DNA of 64,000 nt, from the NCBI RefSeq assembly GCF_014931565.1, contig NZ_CP063353.1, positions 248,001 to 312,000 on the forward strand, written 5' to 3'. This DNA is from Clostridium sp. 'deep sea' (GTDB lineage Bacteria; Bacillota; UBA994; PWPR01). Below, piece by piece: positions 40,561-49,183 of this stretch (position 1 is the stretch's first letter; each line of letters starts with the position of its first letter). A model generated the notes under the pieces. That model was not told where the DNA came from, did no database searches, and saw nothing but the letters and a program-made list of their open reading frames with translations. The translations under genes were made by a program, and so were the position numbers.

Positions 40561-40959
40561 ATGGAAAATTTACTCGAAGTAATGTTACAACATAAAGAAT
40601 GGGCTGTTATAGGGGCATCTGACAAAAAGGATAGATATGGTTATAAGATATTTAAAAAACTTCAACAGCATAATTATGAAGTATATGCTATTAATCCTGG
40701 CTGTGAAGAAATTGAATCAATAAAGTGTTATAAAGGATTAAAAGAATTACCAAAGGTAGTTAAATGCGTAAATATGGTAGTTAATCCTAAAATATCTATG
40801 AAAGTGTTAGATACAATTAATGAGTTAAAAATAAAAAATGTTTGGTTTCAACCTGGTAGCTTTAATAAAGATGTTATTAATAAAGCTAATGAGCTAAAAC
40901 TTAATATAATAAACGAGCATTGTATTTTAGTAGAGTTAAGAAAAAAAGAAAATAATTAA
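40561..40959 (+). CDS. CoA-binding (YccU-like) protein
   Basis: The product has 132 residues and a ribosome site AAGGAG. A Rossmann fold with WAVIGASDKKDRYGYKIFKKL at the start, VYAINPG and NVWFQPGS is the CoA_binding_2 family. The function is unknown; nucleotide or CoA binding is expected. It is in an operon with cls. Confidence 0.85.
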   Translation: MENLLEVMLQHKEWAVIGASDKKDRYGYKIFKKLQQHNYEVYAINPGCEEIESIKCYKGLKELPKVVKCVNMVVNPKISMKVLDTINELKIKNVWFQPGSFNKDVINKANELKLNIINEHCILVELRKKENN

Positions 40960-40960
40960 A

Positions 40961-41075
40961 AAATAAAATGTTTTAGATGTAGCAGTATGATTTCTGTAGG
41001 AAAAGAAAGCAAGTGTGTAAACTTTGTTTTGTATGTGATTTTAGCTATCATGAGAAGTGCTCATTGCTAACATAA
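40961..41075 (+). pseudogene. Possible remnant of a Cys-rich (zinc-ribbon-like) ORF
   Basis: One frame reads CFRCSSMISVGKE. A second reads FCRKRKQVCKLCFVCDFSYHEKC and ends at TAA 41073. Together they hold eight Cys and one His in short C-x2-C spacings, unusual for chance sequence. No start codon or ribosome site is present, and the pieces lie in different frames. I treat it as a possible decayed small metal-binding gene at the end of the cls operon. Confidence 0.3.
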
Positions 41076-41086
41076 ACACTAAAAAC

Positions 41087-41135
41087 AAAACTATTAACCT
41101 TTAAGATTATATTTAAAGGTTGATAGTTTGTTTAT
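41087..41135 (+). terminator. Rho-independent terminator
   Basis: AAACTATTAACCTTTAA pairs with TTAAAGGTTGATAGTTT (one G-U) and is followed by GTTTATT. It probably ends the cls transcript. Confidence 0.7.
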
Positions 41136-41424
41136 TATTCATAAAAGTAGTTTGTTAAGAATTTATAAGACCTGCATTGTGGGAACGTAATCTGTTATAT
41201 ATATTTTTTTGTAGGTTTAAACCATAAAACTATGATTTATTACTAAAAAAATTAGTTCGATAAGTTTTAAAAGCATTGTATTTAGAATGATTTACAGCTA
41301 GAAATTTGGTGTTGATAGAGATTGTAGTTACAACAAAATAAACCTTAGGTTTATTTTTTAAACATGGCCGTCATTGTATTTTATTGCACTTTAATATACC
41401 ATTAAACCAAGGTGGTGTTGCAAA
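41136..41424. other. Intergenic region before the XRE regulator
   Basis: AT-rich, with no ORF or known motif seen. It presumably carries the regulator's promoter (AATATACCATTAAA near 41392 is a weak candidate). Confidence 0.3.
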
Positions 41425-42066
41425 ATGGACCAATACAGTGTTGGACGATTTATTGCTAAATTAAGAAAAGAGAAAAACTTAACACAAAGAGATTTAGCAG
41501 AGAAATTAGGCATAACTAATCAGGCAGTTTCTAAATGGGAGCGTGGAGAAAATTTACCTGATATTTCAATTTTAATGGAATTAGCTAAAATTTTTAATGT
41601 AACGGTAGATGAATTGCTAAAAGGAAATAGAGGAAGTGAAATGGCTAACTCTGTGTTTGAAAAAAACAAAGATAGCAATAAAGAACCAATAAGTAATTTT
41701 AAAAGTTTTAAAAAAAGCAGTGAAATAGAAAATAACCATAAATTATGGATAGCAGTAGCTATTGCATTATTTGTTATTTCACCTATAAGCTTTTTTTTAT
41801 TCAATAGTTCAATAGCTAAATTTTCATTATTCTTTACAATTATCGGAATTGCAACAGGTATTATTATCTATAAATCTCCAGCTGAACATAGTAATTGTGA
41901 AGATGACCCAAAATTACAAACCTTAACTTCTATAATTTATAGTAGTGCTACTATAATATTTTTTGTAATTGGATATTTGTTTAAAACCTATAGAACAGCA
42001 TGGTTAGTATTTTTGCTTGCCACTTTATTAGTACAAATCATAAAATATAGATATAGTAAAAACTAG
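41425..42066 (+). CDS. XRE-family regulator with C-terminal membrane domain
   Basis: This 213-residue protein has a helix-turn-helix at residues 5-62 (FIAKLRKEKNLTQRDLAEKL, then GITNQAVSKWERGENLPDI). A charged linker follows, then three to four membrane helices (about 105-125, 130-147, 170-190, 193-208). Membrane-bound XRE regulators of this layout are common in Firmicutes, often of unknown target. GGTGGTG precedes ATG. It is followed by the diguanylate cyclase gene about 95 bases on. Confidence 0.82.
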   Translation: MDQYSVGRFIAKLRKEKNLTQRDLAEKLGITNQAVSKWERGENLPDISILMELAKIFNVTVDELLKGNRGSEMANSVFEKNKDSNKEPISNFKSFKKSSEIENNHKLWIAVAIALFVISPISFFLFNSSIAKFSLFFTIIGIATGIIIYKSPAEHSNCEDDPKLQTLTSIIYSSATIIFFVIGYLFKTYRTAWLVFLLATLLVQIIKYRYSKN

Positions 42067-42161
42067 GTAATAGTTATAATTTTTATCCAACTGAATAGTA
42101 TTGTTGTGTTAATGTAATACAAAAAGTATAATAGTCTTGGTATATTATAATAAAGATTGAA

Positions 42162-43607
42162 ATGGTGAAGAAATTGAAGAAAAATAATGCTAAGTTATTA
42201 TTATCTTTTTGTATTATTATATTTATGGGATCATTTGTTATAGGTGTGGTTGATTATAAAATATATAGCAATGTAATAAATCAAGATATAGAGAATATAA
42301 CTAAATTAACATCCTCAAATATAAGTGATCAAATATCAACAGAGCTTATTAAACCCTTGTTTGTTTCTTTAACAATGGCAAACGATGAGTTTTTAAAAGA
42401 CTGGATTCAAATTGATAACGAAGTTAATACGAAGAAAATAGCAAGTTATTTAAAAGGTATAAGAAAAAAATATAATTACTCATCTGTATTCTATGTTTCC
42501 AATATTACTAACAAATATTATAACCATAAAGGTGTACATAAGATAATATCTTTAGAAGATAAACATGATGTTTGGTATTATGATTTTGTGAAAAAAGATA
42601 TACAGTATGCTTTAGATGTAGATAATGATCAAGCAAGTAAAAATGATTTAACTGTATTTGTAAACTGTAAAATTGTTGGAGACAATGGAGAATTATTAGG
42701 GGTTACTGGTGTCGGATTGAAAATGACTCAGCTTAGCTCAATGTTTAAGCATTACAAAAAATCACTTAACGTAGAGGCTTTTTTGGTTGATGCAAATGGA
42801 TTAATACAGGTGCATACTAACTTAAGCAAAATTGAAAAAGAGAATATTTTTAAACACTATAATTTGCAAAATTTAAAAACTAGAATAATTAATAAGAAGA
42901 CTTCATTACAAGCATTTAAACCTACGCAAACTAAGTTAAATAGCTTTGTTATCACAAGGTATATAGAAGAATTAGATTGGTACTTAATAAATATTAAGGA
43001 TACGTCTGAACTGGTTAGTGCTTTACATACCCAAGTTTTTATTCAAATTTTTTTAACGGTTTTAGTTTTTATCGCAGTTATAACTATTAATATAAAACTC
43101 GTCAATAAATCTCAAAAAGAGTTAACCCATCTAGCAACAACAGATATGTTAACTAGTCTGTATAATAGAAGAAGTTTTGATTATAAGTTACATCAGACTA
43201 TCAAGAATGCTAGGTTAAATGATATACCATGTTCTTTAGTTTTGTTTGATATAGATAATTTTAAAGAAATAAACGATAGTTACAGCCATTTAGTGGGAGA
43301 TGAGTTACTTAAAGCTATTGCAAATTATACTATGGATACATTTAAAGAAGAGGCAATTATTGCTCGATGGGGTGGAGATGAGTTTGCAATAATATTTGAA
43401 AGAACTTTAAGTGATGTAATAGTGAAAATGAATAAGTTTAGAAAGAATTGTAAAAAAATAGAGAGTATAGCTAATTACAATATAACTATTAGTGTAGGTA
43501 TATCTGAATATTTAAGCGGTGATACAGCTATTACTATGTTAAGTAGAGCAGATAAAGCTTTATTACAATCTAAAAAAAATGGTAAAAATCAAATAAAATA
43601 TTTATAG
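42162..43607 (+). CDS. Membrane diguanylate cyclase (Cache-GGDEF)
   Basis: This is 481 residues from ATG 42162; TTG 42174 with a nearby GGTGA is an alternative start. A membrane helix (about 10-30), an extracellular Cache/PDC-like sensor (about 35-280, with SSVFYVSNITNKYYN and LLGVTGVGLKMTQL) and a second helix (about 290-312) lead into GGDEF. The catalytic domain has TDMLTSLYNRRSF and RWGGDEFAIIFER. It makes c-di-GMP from two GTP. The usual inhibitory RxxD site just before GGDEF is replaced by KEEA, so product inhibition may be absent. It can feed the c-di-GMP riboswitches at 7.4-7.75 kb. Confidence 0.92.
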   Translation: MVKKLKKNNAKLLLSFCIIIFMGSFVIGVVDYKIYSNVINQDIENITKLTSSNISDQISTELIKPLFVSLTMANDEFLKDWIQIDNEVNTKKIASYLKGIRKKYNYSSVFYVSNITNKYYNHKGVHKIISLEDKHDVWYYDFVKKDIQYALDVDNDQASKNDLTVFVNCKIVGDNGELLGVTGVGLKMTQLSSMFKHYKKSLNVEAFLVDANGLIQVHTNLSKIEKENIFKHYNLQNLKTRIINKKTSLQAFKPTQTKLNSFVITRYIEELDWYLINIKDTSELVSALHTQVFIQIFLTVLVFIAVITINIKLVNKSQKELTHLATTDMLTSLYNRRSFDYKLHQTIKNARLNDIPCSLVLFDIDNFKEINDSYSHLVGDELLKAIANYTMDTFKEEAIIARWGGDEFAIIFERTLSDVIVKMNKFRKNCKKIESIANYNITISVGISEYLSGDTAITMLSRADKALLQSKKNGKNQIKYL

Positions 43608-43780
43608 TAGTTAAACTGAGTATACTTGTAGCTTAATTATAATGCGGATATAAGTATTTGCATTCAGTAAGTTTTCGCTGTAAAATTAATGAGACGAAGA
43701 ATTGGTAACTATTTAGCTTAATAGTCTTAATATCACTAAAATTTTGGTACATGAAGAATAAAGTATTTGAGGTAGATGTT

Positions 43781-44092
43781 ATGGAAAACAAAAAAGATTG
43801 TGATTTTATTATAGAGAATTCTCAAGTCAATAATCACCCTAGTAGAAAGCAAGTAATTAACAGATTCTCACGCTTAATTGGCCATACAGAGGCGGTAAAG
43901 AGAATGTACATTGAAGGTGCTAGTTGCAGTGACATTTTAATTCAGATTGCTGCAATAAAATCTGCTATGAATAATGTTGGCAAAATAATTTTAAAAGATC
44001 ATATTAATCATTGTATTGTAGAGGCTGTTAATAATAAAGATACAAAATCTCTAGAGAGTTTAAATAATGCAATTGATAAGTTTGTGAAATAA
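43781..44092 (+). CDS. csoR: CsoR-type copper-sensing repressor
   Basis: ATG 43781 has GAGG at good distance; ATG 43751 does not. The 103-residue DUF156 protein has C49, H74 and C78, with spacings (25 and 4) identical to the Cu(I) site of CsoR. The motifs are RLIGHTEAVKRMYIEGASC and LKDHINHCI. It would be a helical repressor released by Cu(I). No copA or copZ gene is adjacent, so its targets lie elsewhere. A sulfur-responsive CstR function is a weaker alternative. Confidence 0.8.
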   Translation: MENKKDCDFIIENSQVNNHPSRKQVINRFSRLIGHTEAVKRMYIEGASCSDILIQIAAIKSAMNNVGKIILKDHINHCIVEAVNNKDTKSLESLNNAIDKFVK

Positions 44093-44129
44093 TATTTTTT
44101 TAATACTAAAAGAATTAATTATATAAATA

Positions 44130-44170
44130 AGTTGCTTAGCACAATATTTATTTTGCTAAGCAACTTTTTT
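44130..44170 (+). terminator. Rho-independent terminator
   Basis: AGTTGCTTAGCA pairs with TGCTAAGCAACT, followed by six T, after csoR. Confidence 0.9.
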
Positions 44171-44268
44171 ATGTATATATGACTTTAACAATAATTTAAC
44201 TTAATTTTAATATTATGTTGTTATAATGAATCAAAAGTATTAAATGGTTTAAAGGAGAGTATTAAACA

Positions 44269-45090
44269 ATGAATCATAAACTTTTAGGGGAATTAGTTGG
44301 AAAAGGTAGATGCGCAGAGGTATATAACTATGGATTAGGTAGAGTCATTAAACTGTTTAATAACGATTTTGATATTAAATATATTGAACAGGAATTTTCA
44401 ATAAACAAAATAATCAATGATTTAAATATTTCTGCACCTAAAGCTTATTCAATAGAGTCAGTAAATCAAAGAATGGGTATTGTTTATGACAAAGTTGATG
44501 GCACAACACTTACTTCAACAATATTTGATAATAGTAAATCAATACACAACTACGGTGAGTTAATGGCAAAACTACACTTAAGCATACATAGCTGTAAGGC
44601 TGCAAGCCTGCCTGATGGTTTGAGTAGGTTTAAAAATAAGATTCTAAGACAACAATTATTGAGCGATTATGTTAAAAATGAATTAATAGAGGTTGCAAAT
44701 ACACTACCTAATGAAGATACCTTATGCCATAGCGATTTTCACTTTGACAATATTATGAGAAACAATGAAGAGTTAATAGTAATCGACTGGTTAGGGGCTT
44801 ATAAAGGATATCCTTTATTAGATGTAGCACGCTCTTATTTAATGTTGTTATCTCCATCTATACCAAGCTATCTTAATAAACCTGTAAACATTGTTAATAA
44901 AATACAAAAAGAAATAGCAGAAACGTATTATAATTACTATATAAATAATGGTAGTTATAGTATAAATGAGACTGAAATTGTGAATGTTTTTAGAATAGTA
45001 GCTGTAGAAAGGTTGTATGATAATATACCTTTTGAAAGAGACTGGTTATTAGAAATAATAAAAGATAAAAAAATACCTACTATAAGTTAG
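44269..45090 (+). CDS. APH-family small-molecule kinase
   Basis: This 273-residue protein starts after AAAGGAGAG. It has the aminoglycoside/choline kinase fold: a glycine-rich loop (LVGKGRCAEVYNY), catalytic HSDFHFDNIM and metal-binding VIDWLGAYKG. It would phosphorylate a hydroxyl on an unknown small molecule using ATP. A resistance role cannot be claimed. It is a single gene with its own terminator. Confidence 0.85.
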   Translation: MNHKLLGELVGKGRCAEVYNYGLGRVIKLFNNDFDIKYIEQEFSINKIINDLNISAPKAYSIESVNQRMGIVYDKVDGTTLTSTIFDNSKSIHNYGELMAKLHLSIHSCKAASLPDGLSRFKNKILRQQLLSDYVKNELIEVANTLPNEDTLCHSDFHFDNIMRNNEELIVIDWLGAYKGYPLLDVARSYLMLLSPSIPSYLNKPVNIVNKIQKEIAETYYNYYINNGSYSINETEIVNVFRIVAVERLYDNIPFERDWLLEIIKDKKIPTIS

Positions 45091-45093
45091 TAA

Positions 45094-45127
45094 AAAATGA
45101 CCTTAGCAGTATTTAAGGTCATTTCTT
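45094..45127 (+). terminator. Rho-independent terminator
   Basis: AAATGACCTTA pairs with TAAGGTCATTT, then CTTATC. It lies right after the kinase gene and faces the convergent symporter gene. Confidence 0.7.
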
Positions 45128-45197
45128 ATCTAAATGATTGTATTGATTAGCACTAAGCAACTAAATTAAGTTTTTGATTATAATTATAATAATAATA

Positions 45198-46574
45198 TTA
45201 CTTAAAGAACCTTTTCTTTTTATCAAATTTATAGGTCATTTTAAATATTATTGGACTTAGTGCCAGCAGCCCTATTAAATTAGGTATTGCCATTAGTCCA
45301 TTAAAAGTATCTGCAATGTTCCACACTAAATCTAGTGACAACCATGATCCTGACCAGCATAATATTATGAAAACTATCTTATAAAGCCAAATTATTTTTA
45401 CTCCAGCTATAAATTCTAAACACTTTGATCCATAATAATACCAACCTAAAATAGTAGAAAAGGCAAAAAATACTAAACCAACCGACACCATAATAGATCC
45501 ATAACCTGGTATTGCAGTACTAAAGGCTCTGGTAGTTAAAGCTGCTCCTGTTAGGTTATCAGCAATAAACATCTTACCACTAGCGTCAAAAGTTATTAAT
45601 CCAGATACTAAAATCACTAAAGCAGTCATTGTACAGATTAATAAGGTATCTATAAACGAGCCTAATGTGCCAATAATCCCCTGTTTTACAGGGTTATTGA
45701 TTTTTGAAGCTGCATGAACTATTGCAGCACTACCTAAACCTGCTTCATTAGAGAATACTCCTCTTGCTACCCCATAACGAACTACAGTTCCAATAAAACC
45801 ACCAGAAACTGCTCTTGCAGAAAAGGCATTGCAGAAAATCATATTAAAAGCCTCAGGAATTAAACTAAATCGTAAAAAAAGCACATATAATGATGCTGAA
45901 ATATATAAAATAGCCATAGTAGGTACAATTTTATCTGTGACATTAGCAATACTCTTAATTCCACCTAGAATTACTAAAGCTGTTATTAGTGCTACTACTA
46001 TACCTGTAATATAGGGGCTTATGCCGAAAGAGGTATTTAATGACTCAGCTACAGAGTTTGATTGAACCATGCTACCTATTCCAAATGAAGCTAAAAACCC
46101 AAATAAGGCAAATAGCCAACCTAACCAACCAAAATGTAATCTATAAACATCCTTAAAACCGTATTTTATATAATACATAGGTCCACCAGATTTTTCACCT
46201 TTTTCGTTTGTTATACGATACTTAATAGCTAAAAGTGCTTCGCTAAACTTAGTTGCACCACCAAAAGCTGCAGTTACCCACATCCAAAAAACTGCTCCAG
46301 GACCACCTGAGGCAATTGCAGTAGAAACACCAGCAATATTTCCTGTACCAATGGTTGCTGCTAAAGAGGTCATCAAAGCTTGAAATGCAGTGATATCTCC
46401 ATTATTATTATTACTCTTCATAAATAATAATTTAAAAGCATATCGTAACTTTCTAAACTGAACTAGTCTTGTACCAATAGATAAAACAATGCCTGTTCCT
46501 ACTAACAGGACAATCATAAATCCGCCCCAAGCGAAGTCGTTTATAGATTCTATTATTAATTTAAGTTGCTCCAT
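45198..46574 (-). CDS. Alanine/glycine:cation symporter (AGCS family)
   Basis: This 458-residue membrane protein has about 11 helices. Family motifs include GTGNIAGVSTAIASGGPGAV near residue 80, FWMWVTAAFGGATKFSEALL next to it, GVARGVFSNEAGLGSAAIVH and YYYGSKCLEFI. It takes up alanine or glycine with Na+ or H+. The length is normal. I looked for a glycine riboswitch in the leader and did not see one. Minus-strand neighbour ferredoxin-like gene is separated by a hairpin. Confidence 0.94.
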   Translation of the reverse strand: MEQLKLIIESINDFAWGGFMIVLLVGTGIVLSIGTRLVQFRKLRYAFKLLFMKSNNNNGDITAFQALMTSLAATIGTGNIAGVSTAIASGGPGAVFWMWVTAAFGGATKFSEALLAIKYRITNEKGEKSGGPMYYIKYGFKDVYRLHFGWLGWLFALFGFLASFGIGSMVQSNSVAESLNTSFGISPYITGIVVALITALVILGGIKSIANVTDKIVPTMAILYISASLYVLFLRFSLIPEAFNMIFCNAFSARAVSGGFIGTVVRYGVARGVFSNEAGLGSAAIVHAASKINNPVKQGIIGTLGSFIDTLLICTMTALVILVSGLITFDASGKMFIADNLTGAALTTRAFSTAIPGYGSIMVSVGLVFFAFSTILGWYYYGSKCLEFIAGVKIIWLYKIVFIILCWSGSWLSLDLVWNIADTFNGLMAIPNLIGLLALSPIIFKMTYKFDKKKRFFK

Positions 46575-46725
46575 CTGTAGCCCTCGTTTTAAACATTAGT
46601 TTGGGTTTCTTTTGTATATTTTTTAGATGTAAGGTGTTTAGTAATGTATACTTTAAAAATATGGAAATAGAGTAACTAAGATACCTATAGTTATTAAAAT
46701 AATAAACGTATTAATTTAAATAGCA

Positions 46726-46755
46726 AGATGACTCCTGTTGGTACAGGAATCATCT
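46726..46755 (-). terminator. Hairpin after the BFD-like gene
   Basis: AGATGATTCCTGT/ACAGGAGTCATCT (one G-U pair) with a short loop. The T run is weak, so termination is probable rather than certain. Confidence 0.5.
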
Positions 46756-46826
46756 ATATAATAGTTAAATATTTTTGTTAGAGTTTTGGGTTCACTGCAA
46801 TAAATGCTCTTTTTTCTAGAAAATAT

Positions 46827-46997
46827 TTATTTTGATTTCAGACTATTGATTATATTCTGTATTTCATCTCTGCATGCTCCACAACCAGTTCCCGCATTTG
46901 TTACTTCTCCAACTTCATCAACTGTGCTAGCTCCATTGTTTATAGCCTCAATAATTTGGTTTTTTGTAACGTCAAAACATGCACATATAACTTCCAT
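46827..46997 (-). CDS. BFD-like [2Fe-2S] protein
   Basis: A 56-residue ORF on the minus strand has AAAGGAGA seven bases before ATG. It reads MEVICACFDVTKNQI and ends its domain with TGCGACRDEI. The C-x-C ... C-x2-C arrangement is that of bacterioferritin-associated-ferredoxin-like domains, which carry a [2Fe-2S] cluster. It may deliver electrons for iron release or to an unlinked oxidoreductase. It is too small for many gene finders. Confidence 0.85.
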   Translation of the reverse strand: MEVICACFDVTKNQIIEAINNGASTVDEVGEVTNAGTGCGACRDEIQNIINSLKSK

Positions 46998-47066
46998 AAT
47001 ATATCTCCTTTAGTTTATTATTAGTATGATATACCAATGGCTAGGTACTTATACTTAAAACAAATA

Positions 47067-47768
47067 TTAAAGTTTTTTGGCTATGTATTTATTGCATTTT
47101 GTTAATAGATGCATGCTGGCATTAATATGTAGTACATGATGTCGAGTAACTGGCATTAGTAGAATACCAGCAACGTTCTTTTTGCCCCAAAAATCAATTA
47201 GCCAAATGGCCTTTTCATGACTTAATACTGCTCCTTCAGATATAATTCTATTCTTTTGGTCCTCGGTAAAGGTTTGTTTTAAATCTTCTTGTTTTAATTT
47301 TTTTATAGTATTTTGGGTAACTTTTGCTACCTCTAATCTATAGTTTAAAAGTTGTTCAATATTTAACTCTTGACTCAATTTTAGTATTTGTTCACTTGTC
47401 ATAGAATTGCCAGTATCTGCAAACTGAGTACCTAGCTTTTTGCTCCAGTTATCACTATTTATAACTTGTTTACTATTATTAATCAGTATATTTACTGTTA
47501 TATCTTCAATTCTAGTGCAATGCCAAATGTGAAAAACAATTGTTCTTTTATCTTTGTCTTGTAGATTTCTAAAACAATCTTGATTAATATTTTCAATAAC
47601 TAAATCAAATAAGGTAGTAGTTTCTTTATTTTTAAGTAACGATGAGTGTACAAGGCTGTGCTGTGTTAAACAGAGTTCTTGTGCCTCTAAAAATGTACTT
47701 TTCTTTTTTAACAAGGGTCTTAACTTACGCTGATTATCATTAAAATTTTGTTTTAACTCTTTATACAA
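47067..47768 (-). CDS. DinB-like helical protein (tentative)
   Basis: The best start is TTG 47768, six bases after AGGAGG, giving 233 residues. The helical protein has spaced His-rich motifs: VFHIWHCTRIEDITVNIL in the middle, LSHEKAIWLIDFW, and RHHVLHINASMHLL near the end. This is compatible with the four-helix DinB/DUF664 fold, where three His bind a metal. The family match is from memory and weak. The enzyme activity is unknown. It is divergent from the YcaQ-type gene at 47860. Confidence 0.5.
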   Translation of the reverse strand: MYKELKQNFNDNQRKLRPLLKKKSTFLEAQELCLTQHSLVHSSLLKNKETTTLFDLVIENINQDCFRNLQDKDKRTIVFHIWHCTRIEDITVNILINNSKQVINSDNWSKKLGTQFADTGNSMTSEQILKLSQELNIEQLLNYRLEVAKVTQNTIKKLKQEDLKQTFTEDQKNRIISEGAVLSHEKAIWLIDFWGKKNVAGILLMPVTRHHVLHINASMHLLTKCNKYIAKKL

Positions 47769-47859
47769 AAAATTACCTCCTAGCAAACATACATTTGGTT
47801 TTATGGTATAATTATATTACTTAAATAAGCTAATCTCAAGCTATTAGGAGAATAATCAT

Positions 47860-49047
47860 ATGAAAATAAGTAAAAAAGAAGCTCTTAAGTATTTGTTATG
47901 GTATCAAAATTTAGCTAAGCCGAGGTCACTAAAATATAAGCAAGATATTATGAGCTTTATAAAAAAGGTAGGTTGTATTCAATATGATCCTTTAAACACA
48001 GTAGGGTATAATCCGAATTTAGTCTTGCAATCACGAGTAAAAAACTATCACCCTCAAATGCTCTATAATTTACTTTATGAAGATAAGTTATTAGTAGATG
48101 GTTGGGATAAATGCATGTCTATTTACAGTAGAGATGAGTGGGCTTACTTTAGTAGAGTAAGAGAAATGTCGTATGTTAATAGAACTAAGTACAATAATTC
48201 ACAAGTTAAAAATGCTGTAGACCAAGTTAAACAAGTTATAAAAGACAAGGGCCCTATTTGCTCAATAGACTTAGATATTAGCGACAAAGTAAAGTGGTTT
48301 TGGGGAAGTGCTAAACTTGCCAGAGCTGTATTAGAGTACTTATTTGTTAGAGGAGAGATTGTTGTTCATCATAAGGTTGGTACCAGAAAGTATTATGATT
48401 TGGCTGAAAATGTAATAGCTAAAGAGCATCTAGTAACTCATGTTTATGAGAGTGATGAGCAGTATTTTGAGTGGTACGTATTGAGGAGGCTTAAGTCTAT
48501 AGGTTTATTATGGAACAGAGCAAGTGATGCTTGGCTTGGTATTCACAACTTAAAAAGTGGCATTAGAAATAAAGCCTTTAACTCACTTAAACAGCAAATT
48601 ATACTCACAGAAGTTGAGGTTGAGTCTATTAAGTACAATTTTTATTTACCCACAGAATATTACAATATTTTCAATAATATAATTAGTAGTTTTCCAAAGC
48701 AAAAAAAAGTATCTTTTATTGCACCCTTAGATAACTTAATGTGGGATAGAAAGCTAATTAATGAACTGTTTAATTTTGAATATACATGGGAGGTTTATAC
48801 ACCAGCAGCTAAAAGGAAGTACGGATATTATGTGTTACCTGTATTATATGGAGATAAGTTTGTTGCCAGATTCGAACCAAGATTTAATAAAAAAAGCAAA
48901 CAGCTTGTGATTTTAAACTGGTGGTGGCAAAAAAATGTGCGCTTATCAAAGACTTTAAAAGAGGCAATAGAGCAGGCTCTAGATGACTTTTGCAAGTATT
49001 TAGGAGCTGTTGAACTTATTGGTAGAGGTTTAATCTTTAAATTATAA
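47860..49047 (+). CDS. YcaQ-type winged-helix DNA glycosylase
   Basis: This 395-residue protein starts after AGGAG. It belongs to the HTH_42/YcaQ family. Q41 and D43 in CIQYDPLN form the QxD catalytic motif. Other marks are NPNLVLQSRV, VDGWDKCMSIY, LNWWWQKNV and PLDNLMWDRKL. E. coli YcaQ opens interstrand cross-links made by DNA-alkylating agents. The length is close to that of E. coli YcaQ. It is a single gene, divergent from the DinB-like gene. Confidence 0.82.
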   Translation: MKISKKEALKYLLWYQNLAKPRSLKYKQDIMSFIKKVGCIQYDPLNTVGYNPNLVLQSRVKNYHPQMLYNLLYEDKLLVDGWDKCMSIYSRDEWAYFSRVREMSYVNRTKYNNSQVKNAVDQVKQVIKDKGPICSIDLDISDKVKWFWGSAKLARAVLEYLFVRGEIVVHHKVGTRKYYDLAENVIAKEHLVTHVYESDEQYFEWYVLRRLKSIGLLWNRASDAWLGIHNLKSGIRNKAFNSLKQQIILTEVEVESIKYNFYLPTEYYNIFNNIISSFPKQKKVSFIAPLDNLMWDRKLINELFNFEYTWEVYTPAAKRKYGYYVLPVLYGDKFVARFEPRFNKKSKQLVILNWWWQKNVRLSKTLKEAIEQALDDFCKYLGAVELIGRGLIFKL

Positions 49048-49183
49048 TAAAGTATTGACTATAGTATTCATTTTTGTACTAAAGAGTGGTAGAATGTTTA
49101 GAAATAATTTTATTGTGAAGAAAAGGGATAAGGGCAAACTAATATAGAATTATTATAAACTATCTATAATGTAGGTGATATAA

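Noticed and set aside
46575-46700. Glycine riboswitch before the AGCS symporter
   Set aside because: The leader is short and lacks the paired glycine-aptamer cores.
46804-47013. 69-codon plus-strand ORF
   Set aside because: It is antisense to the clear BFD-like [2Fe-2S] gene, which has a ribosome site and conserved Cys.
49048-49183. Lysine riboswitch before lysC
   Set aside because: The leader of about 130 bases is too short and shows none of the L-box conserved segments.
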